A stretch of DNA of 64,000 nucleotides from Stercorarius parasiticus. Taxonomy: Eukaryota; Chordata; Aves; Charadriiformes; Stercorariidae. The stretch covers positions 310,001-374,000 of the forward strand of contig VWZL01002208.1 of NCBI GenBank assembly GCA_013396915.1, written 5' to 3'. The position numbers and the translations under genes were made by a program. How positions within the stretch are numbered: position 1 is the first letter of the stretch; every line of letters begins with the position of its first letter. The notes under the pieces are model-generated. The model did no database searches. It saw only the letters and a program-made list of their open reading frames with translations, and was not told the origin of the DNA. Shown one piece after another: positions 23,066 through 35,210 of the stretch.

Positions 23066-25277
23066 CTGGGATGTTGATTTGCTCTTTGTTGTCACTGAAA
23101 AACCAAGGAGTTTTGGAGCCTGTTTGCAAGCAACGTGGGTAGGTTTGTGTTGTTTTGTTTTTAAAACAAAGTACGTTGGAAGGATCTCCTTTGCAGAGCA
23201 AAATGAGCAAAAATGGAAGAAAAGGTGTGAATATGATCTCTGGAGAACTTTAAAAGTCTGAGCACCTCTGACGTGCTTTAGAAATTTGGAGTTGACCCCG
23301 CTCACTTTGTTTAGAAAAATAAAAAATAAATAAAACACCCCTGCCCCCCCATCCATGGCATTCTTTGTGAGGACTTCTGAAAGACTCTGAAATGTGTTGG
23401 CTGCTGAATAAATTATAAACACACTTCCTCTGGTAGAGTGCTTGTTTCAGGTTGCACATCCAAAAGCAAATTAAATACTCTTCGGTGTAATTTCAAATGG
23501 AGCTGTTTGCTTCATTTTGAAGATTGTGTGTTCAAATTATTTCTCTTTTTCTCAGGCTACTCAGGAGGGGGCTGTCTCTGGCTGGGAGCCTGGATGCGGA
23601 GTGGCTGGAGGGAGGTGCAGGTGTGACACGGTGTGTGCTGCGCGGGCTCGCCGGGGTGCCCAGCTCTGGGCTGGGAGAGGGCTCGGGAGGTGAATGTTTA
23701 AATCACGCTGCTTTTTAAAGCAAGGAGAGCCCAGGTCCCCTGCTTGGGATGCGGGAGGGCTCCCCTGTGCTTCCCTTGCAAGGCAGGGATGGGCGCAGGG
23801 GTGCTGCTGGGTCTCCTCGGAGCAGGGATTTTGCCATAGGGAGCCAGACCTGTTAAACAAGCTCTTCTTGGCTGCTGTGCTGTGAAAGCAGCCTGTAAAT
23901 GGCTGGGCAAAGAATTGAGCAGGTCTTGCCAGAGTGGTCTACAAGGACCCTCACTGGAAGGATGTGCATTTCGCAGCCCAGCTCTGTCTCAGTGACAAAA
24001 GGTCCCCAGGATGGGACACTCAGAAACAGGGGTGACACTGTCGCTGTGCCTGCCCAGGGTCCTGGGCCTCCCAAAGCTCCACGGGGAGGTGATGCTCCGG
24101 CTCTGAGAGTTTGCTGAGCCTGGAGCGGCGGTGCCGTACACCGGCAGAACCGCAGCACCAGGGCCTCTGAGCTGCGTGGAGGCCTTCCGGGTGCTCGGGA
24201 GTGTGAAATGCATGGAGAAAAGTGGGTCCAGGGATGCTCTAACTGCTCTAATTCTCCACAGGTGACAGGAGAGGCAATAGCTGAACACTTATACGTTAAG
24301 TTATGTAAGGATATAATAGCACTTTATGTCATAGAGCAATCCCAACTGCATTTCATCACCCCTTCTGCTGGCTTCCTGCCCGCAAGCTGGACACATGATG
24401 TGTCACTTCCAGCCTGTGTCTGTCCCCAGCGTGAGTTATCAGCTCGATTTCAGAAAAGGCTTTAAGTATATTTGAAACATAAAGGGAAACAGAATCCTCC
24501 TGTATCGTCTCCAGGAGCAGAGTCCAGTCAGAAATATTACAGATTGATCAGTATTTTATCTGGGAAGGAGGATGGCTCCTTAACATCATTAAGTGGTGAC
24601 CTTTAAAACTCATATTCTCCTGCCAGCCAGATTGGGCAACGGATGGAGCAGAGACGGATGGCGGCGGTGGGGAATAAAATCAATTGTTTGCTGAGATCAG
24701 TGCGTGTGTGTTTTCAGTGGTGTGGAGGTCCCTGGGCCACTGTTCACCGTCTCTTTCTGCACATTTCTTTTTTAGAGCAGAATAAATTCTGTTTGGTGCC
24801 CAAGATGAATTTTCAGAGTCATATGTCATGTTTTACAAGACGCTGACAGCACAAATTGGGGGAGAATAATGGTGCCCAGCCCTAACTCACCGCAATGACT
24901 TTATTAGATTTCTCATCCAGAAGCAGATGAGCAGGCTGGGTTCTTGGGGGTGTTTTCTGTTAGGAAGCTGATCTGCTTAGTTTCAGCTTTAAATTTTCGT
25001 GTGTGATAGTGCTCTGCCCGGATTAGGCTGTGAAACACGCTGGGTGGCCGCCCCACAGCCAGGGGTTGGGGACCATGCAGTGGCTTTACACCAGGCTGCT
25101 CCAGTTTTAGGTCTGGGTCCCCTGGTGCCACCTGCCTGTGGCTTGGGAACGAGAAGGTGTCAATCCCATGCAGATCTAGGCAGGCTTGCCTTGAACCCTC
25201 AGAGTTATGGCAGCCCATGGCAGCGTGGCGGTGGGAATCTGTGCTTTCATGCCCTGCATGCAATCTTGTATGTTTTA
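23066..25277. other. Unique sequence, no gene seen
   Basis: The first 450 bases are AT-rich (AAAAATAAAAAATAAATAAA near 23316-23335). The minus-strand frame 22982-23422 stays open for 146 codons in this AT-rich setting but has no recognisable similarity apart from its CR1 end. The rest is GC-rich with no exon seen. Around 24540-24850 it is again AT-richer. Confidence 0.4.
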
Positions 25278-25669
25278 AGGTTGAGAGTTGAGGTTGTTCA
25301 GCCTGGAGAGGAGAAGGCTCCAGGGAGACCTTCGAGCCCCTTCCAGTCCCTAAAGGGGCTCCAGGAAAGCTGGGGAGGGACTCTGGATCAGGGAGGGGAG
25401 CGATAGGACGAGGGGAAAGGGTTTTAAAGTGGAAGAGGGGAGATTGAGATGAAATGTGAGAAAGAAATTGTTTGCTGTGAGGGTGGTGAGCCCCTGGCCC
25501 AGGTTGCCCAGAGAAGCTGTGGCTGCCCCATCCCTGGAGGTGTTGAAGGCCAGGTTGGACGGGGCTTGGAGCAACTTGGTTTGGTGGGAGGTGTCCCTGC
25601 CCAGGGCAGGGGGTGGAATGGGATGGTCTTTATGGTCCCTTCCAACCCAAACCATACTATGATTCTATT
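25278..25669 (+). repeat. CR1 LINE, 3' end, plus strand
   Basis: It reads in the sense direction. GTTCAGCCTGGAGAGGAGAA comes first, then CTTCCAGTCCCTAAAGGGGC, CTCTGGATCAGGGAGGGGAG and a frame (25456-25662) containing VRVVSPWPRLPREAVAAP and NLVWWEVSLP, which is the C-terminus of CR1 ORF2. The 3' UTR CCCTTCCAACCCAAACCATA and a short octamer tail (CTATGATTCTATTA) close it at 25669. It is the same subfamily as the copy at 18191-18612: over about 80 bases around the GATCCAGAGTCCCTCCCCAG block I count only a few differences. The ORF tail is still open but has no upstream coding region. Confidence 0.95.
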
Positions 25670-28600
25670 AGGTCATGCACGTATATTGCTGGTGCTGTGA
25701 AAACAAGACCTCCTCAAGGCAGAAAGCTGGATAGTGGTTGGCAGGTGTTGGCCCATGTGGCATAGGCCCATGGCAATGTCTTCATGCTCTTGGCCATCAT
25801 CTTCTGAGTCCTGCATCCTCCATGGCTCCAAGGTCATGGCAGGTCCAGCTGCCACGCATGGCAGTGCAGTCTTGCCAGGTGCAGGACATTTGTCACCTGA
25901 GCACTTGCAGGTGTTCTGGGACTCGAGCTGTCTGCAGGTGTGTGGGTTGTCACTTGTGCCCAGGTTGGCTTTGCAGCAGCCTGGGAGCCCTCACATGGCC
26001 AGGGTGACAACTGGGGTGGCAACTTCAGACGCATTGCAGTGCAACCACGCGGGGGGGGGTCTGCACCCCTCTGCTCCCCCTGGCCTGGCCGGTCCAACCT
26101 CCCGGGGAGGGCAAATCAACTCTACATGCTATGTGCCCGGAGGGCTCAGCTTTCTCTGTTCCCACAGACTAGGGCTCAGGTGGGCTATGGTGGGCTCTGT
26201 AAAGTGGGTCCAGCCCACAGCTTCACTCACTGCCTGGCAGGCAGGAGGGATGCCCCGGGGGAAACAGGTGAACATCTGGTGTGGAAGGGGTGTAACTGAG
26301 GGATTTCTGCTGCCCCAGGGCAGGGGGTGACCGGCAGATGCTGTTCCTGTGGGGCTGGTCAGATGCATTGCTCCTGCCACAGCCCGGAGTTGGATCCAGT
26401 GAGGTGAATCCCAGTTTGGTCTCTCTGCTTCCATTTCTGTTACCTGCAACCCTGGGGCTCCCAGCCCAGGCTGGAGGGATGCCATTTGGGAGGATGAGAC
26501 AGGGAAGGGTGGGCTCAGGCAGTCTTGGTGGAGTGGGGGTCAGCGCTGGGGCTGGATCCTGAGCACGGACATATGGCAGAAGGCCACAGTGACCCACTTA
26601 GGCCTGGTGGAGGAACAGGTCTGGTGTTCCTCTGGTGGAGGAATAGACTGTGTGCTAGCTCAGAGCTGTCTCCGCTCCTGCCAAGACACAGTGCAGAGTC
26701 ATTACAGGGTAACGTGCTTTCAAAGATGAGCAGGGAAGTGCTGCATCTTTTTTACGGCCTCCTTCTTTGACCTCTGAGAGGCGGTGGTGAGGACTCGGTG
26801 CTCATTCCCATGTGCTCGGCACCGCGGCAGTTTGTTGTTTGACAGTGATGTGGTCTCTCCTTCAAACCAGAGGCATGGCAACGGTGGCAGAGAGCAGCTG
26901 CATGGCAAGGAGGGGTGACAGGTCCTAGGGGCAGCAGGAGTGGCATGGAGACCAGCTCTGGTCTCCCCTCTGAGGACAGAAATCAGGGTTTTCCCCAAGC
27001 CCTGAGCAAATACAGCTGTTGGCACAGCTGCTCCGTGCCCCTGCAGTGCATTTGCTCCTTATTCCCCAGGGAGGTGAGGACAGAGTACCTGTGTTTTTGG
27101 TGAGGATCTGCCTGACTTTGGGATGTCTTTGCAGAGCTCAGACAGCCCTTAAAGCAGAAGGTTACCCTAATTTATATTCCCTGGATTTATGGGAGGTATA
27201 TATCAAGGGAGAGTGTAATAGCTTTCATGCGGCCCATCAGCAGAGGGGGGACTGTCCTGAAGTCCCTGGGAGCAGGGACAGCTGCAGGATCAGTCACCAG
27301 TGTAGCTGCTTTAACTCTTTCGCTTCGGGAGCAGGGAGGGGGCACTCCTGGCACTGCCTCACAGCGTGGATGCAGCTTCCTCCGTGCATTGCTTGCAGGC
27401 AGACGCTGAGCCTGCGCTGGGAGGAAGCTGGAGGTGGCATCCTAAGCCCCTTGGCTTCTGGCAGTGGGTGGTGAACTTAAGAAGCAGAGATTTCCCAAAG
27501 CTCGTTCAACCCAGCATGTGGGGCCAGAGGTCTCACTGGTTCCCACCAGGCTCCCCGCGCTGCCAGGGGGGTCCTTCCTGCAGACACCGTCTCCCACGCA
27601 CACACTTTCTCCATGCTTATGCCCCCCACCATGGGCATGTTTAGCCTTCCCCCCCGGCTCCCTGCACCCATACCTAGAGCTGGTGCTGCTGTTGCTTTGC
27701 TCTCTGCCTCTTGGCCCAGCACTGAGGACCTGCCCTGTGGTATCTCCTCAGCCAGCATCATTTCTTGGTGCTCCTGCCTGTGGAAATGGCTTCAGTGTCC
27801 CTTGGCTTGTCTGACTTCAGCAGAAATCTGAAAGGGCAGTTTAGCTCCTGTTTTGCTCTTCTGAGCAGCCAGCGAGCCCTTAGGAGAGTGGGGGTAGAGC
27901 CGCGGGGTCTGATCTCTGCTGCACAAGCCCTTTCCTCCTCTCTGTCCCGTGGGGCAGTGCCCCATTGCCCCCACCCAGAGCTGCCCCAGGTGGTGCCCTG
28001 GCCGTGGAGGTGCCCTAGGCAGGAGAGAGCTGAGCTGGTGGTGGGGGAATTGCTCCAGCTTTGTTCGCTTTACCTAGCGGGAACACAGGGTCCTGGGTGT
28101 TGGCCCCATCTAGCAAGTACCAGATATTCATAGCTGGAAGTTTGGGAGCTGGGGATCACAGCAGGCATCCCAACAAGAGCTGCTGGGCAAGCCCCAAGTG
28201 GCACAGGGGCGAGAAAGGCTCCTCTGTGTCCAGTTCCTGATGATGCTGGGGCCAGGACAGTTGCATGGACTGGGCCAGGCTGGAGCAGACGGTATTCCCT
28301 GTACAGGGACTGGCAGGATAACTCCCTTTCTGACTCATTCCCAAGGCTGCAGGCAGGGCCCGAAGGAGCTGATGGGTGCTGAGGCACTGGAGGGAGTGGG
28401 AAAAGGGCAGAGTGAGAGCATGGGTGGGTGTATGCAGGGTCCTGGACACTAGGTGCTGCATCCATCAGCCCCACCAGCCCCACGCAGGATAGAGAGCACC
28501 GCATATCCCAAAAAGCATAAATGGCTGGAGCAGCTCAGCTCCCTGAAATCAGGAGGAATCACTTGGGTTTTCGTCACGGAGACGGCAGGGCAGGCTGAAC

Positions 28601-31487
28601 CCTCTGCAGCTCAGCTGGCCCCACCGACAGGAGCTGCACTTTGAGAGCTGCCTTGCAGCAGGCGTAGGAGGATGGTGGTTGCAAAGCTGCTATTCCTGGG
28701 GCCCGGGCTCTCGCGTCCTTCCTCCTCCTCTGCAGTCCCTGTGTGGAAATGGCTGATGCCCACTCTAGAAGCCGGCATTGCTGCGAGAAGATGGTCTGCT
28801 TCTTTAGCAGTTCAGAAGCTGCAGCAGTTACAAAAACTTCTCTTTAAAAATTCATGCTGTTCTGTATCATGTTAAATATTTATTCTTAAGGAACAATGCG
28901 TTCCCCCCTCCCCCATTCTGCTATGATACCTATTTTGCATATGAGCTGATTAATAATTAAGCATCTACATTTTATTTTGACTAACAGAAGATGTGCTCCA
29001 GCCAATTGGATGCCTGTTGTGTTCTGCTGAGCTGTGAATTCTCCTTCCCTCTCCAGACCGAGGGATCCTCTCTGGTTGTGTCTTGCAGCACTCCCGCACT
29101 GAGAACCCACGTTGGCCGTGGCCAGTCCTGGACCGCCTTCCTATCTGTAACGCTGCCGGGCCCAGGCTCGCCTTGCTATGGAGAAGGCTGTTGGATCGCC
29201 CCTTCCCTTTACACCCAGCAGGATGCCAGGGTGGTTTCTTCAGCCCCAGCTGTGTTTTCTCCCTGCCTTGTAACTTTGCTGTCTTCAGGTGAAGATGGTG
29301 CATTTTTTGTGATGGAGGGGTTTCCCTTAGGCTGGGGCAGGAGAAGATTGGCGCTGATCTGGCCAGGCAGCCAGCATGCCTGGGTGCCAACGTTTACCTC
29401 TGCTGAAGCAGGAAGTGGGGGAAGATATTGGGTGTCCTGGTCCAAAGTCCCAGCTGGCTGCGAGCACAGAGCTGCTGCGGAGCTGCTGAACGGCACCAGG
29501 ACAAACATCGGGTGGTGGCATGAGGTCCCAGAGGACACTTTCTTGCGATGCAGCTTTGAGCTCCAGTGGCCCCCTCTGGGGAAGCCCCTGCTGAAGCTGA
29601 GACCCAGACTCCCTAAATGATCCCCAGTGTGGAAGGGGAGACCTGTGTCCTTGAAACAGGGACCTGGCCTGGTGACACAAACAGGGCTGCTTAGTCCCTT
29701 AGCCCCACTGGATGCACACTCCTTTGGAAGCAGTCGGTAGGTCCAGCTCCGTAACTGGAGCCTCCCTGCACAGGAGCTTTGTCCAAGAGGGAATCATGGT
29801 GTCTATAGCTTAGTGGGACCGGGCACATGGCAACTGGAGCTCAGCAAAGGTGTGCACGTGCTGAGTATGCACCTCCCGACAGGTATGGGGCCCTTCCCCG
29901 GTACAGACAGCTCCGGGAGACAAGGGGTAACTGGAGAAAAAGACCTCTCGGCAACCTGGGACCCCGTCCTGCTGCAGGGGCAACTCTTGGCAGAGCTACA
30001 CTGACACCTCCACGCTCAGGAACAAGGGCTGAGGAAAGGGCTGCTACAAGGGCAAACTGTACCCCAGGACTGTAAGGAATTAATCCTGCTAAGAAAATTG
30101 AATCACGATTCAGGAGAGGCTCTGAAAAAACAGCATTTGTATTCTGTGGGAGATTTCAGTGTTAGCCCCCTCTTCTGCCTGCCCTGTGTTTCCCAAGGAA
30201 AACCAAAAATGACCCTTACGTTTTCCCATGGATGGGAAATACAATCCCAGCTGCTTTGCAAACATGGGAGCATCTTGTTATCTGTAATTCTCAATATTCT
30301 TTTCACTAATAAAAATAAAGCTACAGGATCCATTTTGGAATAGATGTTTGAGCGTTCAAGAAACAAGGAAATAAAAGCAAATAGTGTTGAAGTGTTTGTT
30401 TGGGGAGCTCTGTCAAAATAGATGTGATTCCTCATTGTGGTCCCTTTCAGGAGTGCTGCATTTTCTAAATGCTCTGTCAAAAGCATCTCAGCTGGCTTCT
30501 GCCATTTAGTCTGGAATTACAAAATGAAGAGACAGTGAAAGACTGAGATTTACTAAAGCATTTGGTGCAGATTCACATGAAATCTTTGTCTCAGCCTGAG
30601 TTTTAACAGCCTGGGCTGCAAGCGCTGTCGTAAAGGGCAAAGATTGCCTGGGGGGCTGTAAACAGAGGGTGAGGATGGGTAGTGGCAGAGTTGGGTGCTG
30701 AGCCTGTGCGTGGGGTGCAGAGGACACATGCGGCAATTGGTGTTTCTTATTTAACAGCTTCATTAGGGAGCTGGAGGCAGGCGCACGCAGCATGGTAATG
30801 AACGGCACAGATGGTGCCGAACTGGGAGGTGTCGGGAACAGCAGTTGGGCGTGCAATGCAGAGCGCCCGGGAGAGGCCGGGAAATCAGGCACAATGGGGT
30901 GACGCTCAGCTCGCGGGCAAATGGCCTGGGACAAAGATGGCCGAGGGCAAAGCTGGCAACAAAACGGCGATGAGGACCAAGGGAGGAGCGTGCTCAGGGG
31001 GTTTGGAGGCAGCTTTCCTTCGCTACATGGTGCACGTGCTGCAAAGCCCTCCTTCCCTCCAGGAGCCGGGGGAGGCTGTGAGCGTCCACCTCACTTTGTC
31101 TCGCTGGCTGCACAGTTTCAGAATTTCAGCGAAATCCTGAAAACCTGGGAGCAGAGAGGACAGCAAGAGGGAGCAGGACCTGGGGAGAAGTGGCTGTGTG
31201 TTTGCCTTGCCAGGGCTTGCTGTGCGCCCCTGCCCGAGCGTGCGCATTATACTCTGCTTTTAGGAGGGGAGGAGACCATGAACATAGAAGTCCCACCTTG
31301 AAAGGGCAGTTTTGATGGTGTCAGGGACTGGCTGTAGGACCTGCAGGGCTGGTACAGCTCTGGCCCTGCTACGCCTGCAAGATTGGGTGTGGGAATGCAG
31401 CTTGCTTTTTGGACAGCAGGGCTTCGAGGGCACAGTAGATGGACGAGCTGCCTTTCCCCTCCACCATTTGTGGTTGTGGTTAATCAC
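25670..31487. other. Unique sequence, no gene seen
   Basis: No exon is recognised in nearly 6 kb. A run of nine G lies at 26051-26059. Part 25700-26330 is rich in TG and CA and poor in CpG. The 209-codon frame 28991-29620 has no domain. Around 30240-30350 the sequence is AT-rich with several AATAAA words, without a poly(A) tract beside them. Confidence 0.4.
28850..28985. other. AT-rich patch with POU/homeodomain words, candidate conserved element
   Basis: TATTTTGCATATGAGCTGAT and then TAATAATTAAGC lie within 28931-28962, next to TTAAATATTTATTCTTAAGG near 28871. The dense ATTA and GCAT words, in an island set within GC-rich DNA, are typical of developmental enhancers. There is no coding frame or repeat match. 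Confidence 0.3.
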
Positions 31488-31800
31488 TGTGACTCATCTA
31501 ATTTCTGATTTGAATTCTCTGGCTGTAACCTTAAGCCTCTGGACCTTGCTTTGCCATCCTCTGCTAGGTTAAAGAGCCTTTGAGTACCCTGTAGTTTTCT
31601 TCCTTGCAAGTGCTTAGGTGCTGTTATCCGGTCACCTCTTTTAGCTGCTCTTTAGAGGAGAGGCAGATCATGTGTCTTTAACACCATTTTTCCTGTCTGT
31701 TGGTATCATTTTAGGCTCTTCTTTACAACTGGTCCCCTTCTTCAGGCTTGCGCCTTTCTCTGAACTCACCTGGGATGTTTTCACGATGGAGCGGTACTGT
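31488..31800 (-). repeat. Ancient CR1/L3-like LINE relic, minus strand
   Basis: Four segments occur in the order of the old amniote CR1/L3 3' region read in reverse. These are TTTGAATTCTCTGGCTGTAA (near 31509), CTCTGCTAGGTTAAAGAGCC (31559-31578), CTTGCAAGTGCTTAGGTGCT and ATCCGGTCACCTCTTTTAGC (31627-31646). In that family the second and fourth normally read close to CTGCTAGATTAAAGAGCC and ATCAAGTCACCTCTTAACC. A diverged CTCTTCTTTACAACTGG and GGATGTTTTCACG follow. No frame survives. I compare with the family from memory, so the exact subfamily is open. Confidence 0.6.
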
Positions 31801-32103
31801 AATCCTGCCTGCCTTGTGTTGCAATATGGGCCAGTTCCCTTCTGGCCTTGCAGAAGGCCACTGACGCGTGATCGCGTTTATTGCTGGCGTTCAATCCCAG
31901 CACTGTCACTTGCGCTACGACACTGGCTGGATGCTGCATTTTTGATGAGCAGTTACTGGTTTTGGACGTGCGCTGGCAGATTCACAGATCTGGGGAGCAG
32001 GAAGAGTTGGATTTGGTGCAGTTTGGACATGGACAATGAAGTTTTGTTTTAATTTATTCCTCTCTGTGTGAAGCTGGCTGGCCCTGTGCTAGCAGTGCCC
32101 CCG

Positions 32104-32123
32104 TCCTCTCCTCTCCTCTCCTN
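32104..32123. repeat. (TCCTC)n simple repeat ending at an unresolved base
   Basis: TCCTC units repeat across 19 bases and the following base is N at 32123. The N probably reflects a sequencing or consensus ambiguity caused by length variation of this repeat. Confidence 0.85.
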
Positions 32124-34995
32124 CCGCTGTTCCATGCCGGTGCTTGGCGCAGGGGATGCAGGGCGCTTTTGGCTTTGTCTTCTCCCAGCCTGGGAGGATA
32201 CAATGTCTGCAGCCTCCACTCTCACACTGGAGAGCTAAAGCTGTAGCTAATGCCTGGGCCCAGGCATTAATGGAGGTGGTTAAAATGGTCAAAATAAAGG
32301 TCAACTGGCTTTACTCCTACAAGCCCTTTCCCTTCCAGCACAGTTGCCCAGCTGCCCCAAGGCTGCAGGAGTGCGCAGTCTTGGCTCCAGGTTCATTGGA
32401 GGACACCCAGTGCAGGGTGGCAGAGGCAGGGCTCGGGCTCAATCCCAGTTCCCTCCACCAAGGACTGGATCCCAACCCCTCTGAGATGCAAAGGCCATGA
32501 ACTTGCTATGTCTCCCAAAGACAAGCCAGTACCCAGCCTGTTCGTGAGAGCTGGAGGGAGCTGCCTCCTGATCCATCCTGGATGAAGGGAGGGGAATGCC
32601 ATTCTCCTGCAGGAGTAGGAAATCCAGGCTCAGCTGGAGAAAGAAGACATGCCAGGGCCTTAAACCACCCAAGAGAGCTAGAGACCGCGGCCAAACAAGG
32701 GAACTACTTGCATTTGGCACCATGCATCCCTGATAGTCCTGCTGGGCTGCATCTGCTGTCACCGGCCCAGAATCCCAGCTCATTTCTTCTGCTGGCAGAG
32801 CAAAGGCAGCTGAGGCTCGGATAACGAGAATAACGTGCCAATGCCAAGGGAGAGCAGCACCAAGACTTAGACCAGAATTGACCTGGATGGGACCTGACTC
32901 CAGCTTTCAGGGACCAGCGATTGCCCTGGTGCTCACTCATCTGCCTGCTGCTGCCCCCCGCGCCAGCCATCACTCCTCAGTTTTACTCTGAGAGCCGGCT
33001 GCCCTTCCCTCTGCCGTGTAGATTGCTGCCAGGATCAGATCGCTGGGTTAGCAGGTCCCCCTGTTTTGTTCCATCACTAGGAGCTGTGGTAGGTCTAGAA
33101 GAAATTCCCAGGAGCCTGTTGGACATGGTTATCCTGGGATGCTGAGATGGAGCGATCGGAGTCCTTCAGTGGGCTTGCCTTCAGGGCAGGGACAGTTTTA
33201 ATTGCTGGTTTTAAGTTTGAAGGAAAAACAGATGGTGCCTAAATTACTGGGAAATAGTAGGAACTGCAGGTGTGTGTCCACACACATGGCACGTAGCAAA
33301 AGCAGGTGTACATGTGAACAGAAGTTTCTCCCTCTTCTTTCGTTGCCCCGGCACCCCCTCTGGTTCTGCGGACTCCTCCTTTGTTCACACTGAGCTCCGT
33401 GAGTTTTGCAGAAATACTCCCTTTCACTGCGAAAACAGGCAAAGTAAAAAATCACATTTTCACAGCACTCGGGGCAGGGAGGGAACATATGAGCAGGGCT
33501 GGGGGTGAGCCAGGAGCCTTGCTAATAGGGGTCAGTAGCTCTTCTTTGGCTCAGGACCCTTTCCTGAGATGGCAGACGGTACCCTGTCAGACTTCGGTGG
33601 GAGGACGGCTTTCCCTTGGGCCGTCCTGGTACCCCTGCCTGTGACCTGGCCCAGGGCTCTGCCTGACCCTCCGTCTGCTGCCATGGTCCTCGCTGGCCAC
33701 CAGCAGACAGGCTGGGATACGGTTCCCTATCTGCAGAGGGCAAGCAGAGGCACAGAGGTGCAGAGATGATGGCTTTGCAGGTGTCTGAATGGAGACAAAA
33801 CTTGGGCAGTTGGGCAGCAGTGTTTGATTTTAGACAGAATGGGCTCAGATCCTACAAAACCCTACTCCCAGGAGAGACAGCACCCACTCACCCATGGTCA
33901 ACCTGCAGTCGTCTGGTCCTGCTGAGCTTCTTGGTGTCTGTCTTCCTTCCTGAGGCATATGGTGACACTTGGCTTCACTTGCCGTGTTGTCCGTGTCTCT
34001 ACATGGATGGTTTCATGCTGAGCTCTTCCCATTGTCTCTATCAGCAAGGAGAGCAGCGGTGGGTAGAGGCACCAACAATGTCATGGCTGGTGCAGAAGCA
34101 GGTATGAGCCCGTGCTCAGCTGGAAGGAGCACACATCCATATCTCCGTTAGCCAGGAGCTTGTTCCTACTCCAGCTGACAGACACAGAGTTACACCTGGG
34201 TCTGCATAATACCTGCAAACAGGCCATGCTTGTTCTCCTCCTTTTCCATGCTTGGCCATTCTTTCTGCAGGAACTCCCCCCTCTACAGGTTCTGCAACAC
34301 CCATTTTGGGTATTTCCATGGGTTTCAGGTGAAGCCAGGCCAGGGCTATGCTAGCAGCAAAGCTCTTCTCGACATCATATAGGAAAAGCTAATAACTCCT
34401 TCCGCTCCTATGCTCTGTGCCAGGCTTGTCTCCTGGGAAAGTCCCCTCTTTAAATAGCAGACTGAGTGTTTTTAGGTTGCAGAGTGGTTTTGCAAAGAAT
34501 TGCATCAAGGACTCTTAGTGCTTGACCTTCCCCATCTTGCTGCAATTTCTGAGCGTGAGGCTCAGGCTGTGAAGTGTCTGGAAGTGCCTCCGACCCCATG
34601 CAGCCTGTTCTCCTCGGCAGACACCAGAGCCATGGCTGCATCCTGAGGGACCTGCCCTGGCATCCGCAACTGGTGCTTGTGATGGGGACTGTGGAGACCT
34701 GGAGCACCCTTTGCACGGATGGTGTTGGTGAAAAGTGCCCTCAGGCTTGAGATGCGGTGCCTGCTGCACATGTTGTGCCTGCACTGTTCCAACTCTGTGA
34801 AGACACAGCATGATGGTGCGAGCTGGGGCTTGCTGCTGTTTTACGTATTGGGTCTGTAATTTCCTCTGGCTGAAGTCAGCTGAGCCAAGTGGCACCAGAA
34901 ATGCAGGCAGTATGAGCATGGGGAGGCAGAAGGCACCTCAGGCCTGTACAAGAGCAGACCCAAGAGCCTCCAAACTGGAGGAGAAGGTCATAGCA

Positions 34996-35210
34996 CCATG
35001 CAGGAGATGGGACCTGTGTGGGGCAGGCTTCCTTCCCAGGAGGTGAGAGGGGCAGTCAGTAGTGTTGTCTGCCTGCAGAGGGTCTAGCACAGAGCTAGAC
35101 CCATGGTGGTCCCATGCCCACCATGGTGACACCAGCCCCAGCTCAGATACCTATCTTTGAGTGTTGGAGTGGCTCATGGCTACGAAGGCCCATGCAGGAG
35201 ATGACACCTG
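34996..35210. repeat. Direct repeat pair flanking two stem-loops
   Basis: A 21-base word starting CCATGCAGGAGATG and ending ACCTG occurs at 34996-35016 and again at 35190-35210 with two mismatches. The 173 bases between them contain two adjacent perfect 9-bp inverted repeats (see the next entry). I cannot assign this to a known element. It could be the footprint of a small mobile element or a chance duplication. Confidence 0.45.
35080..35126. other. Two adjacent perfect 9-bp stem-loops
   Basis: GGGTCTAGC (35080-35088) pairs with GCTAGACCC (35094-35102) around a 5-base loop. CCATGGTGG (35101-35109) then pairs with CCACCATGG (35118-35126) around an 8-base loop. The two stems overlap by two bases. 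No poly-T or gene end is beside them. Confidence 0.6.

Noticed and set aside
28991..29620. 209-codon plus-strand frame
   Set aside because: No family motif and opposed by minus-strand frames. Chance is sufficient.
29798..29830. Second A-box-like string (TAGCTTAGTGG)
   Set aside because: No B box within tRNA distance and no cloverleaf.
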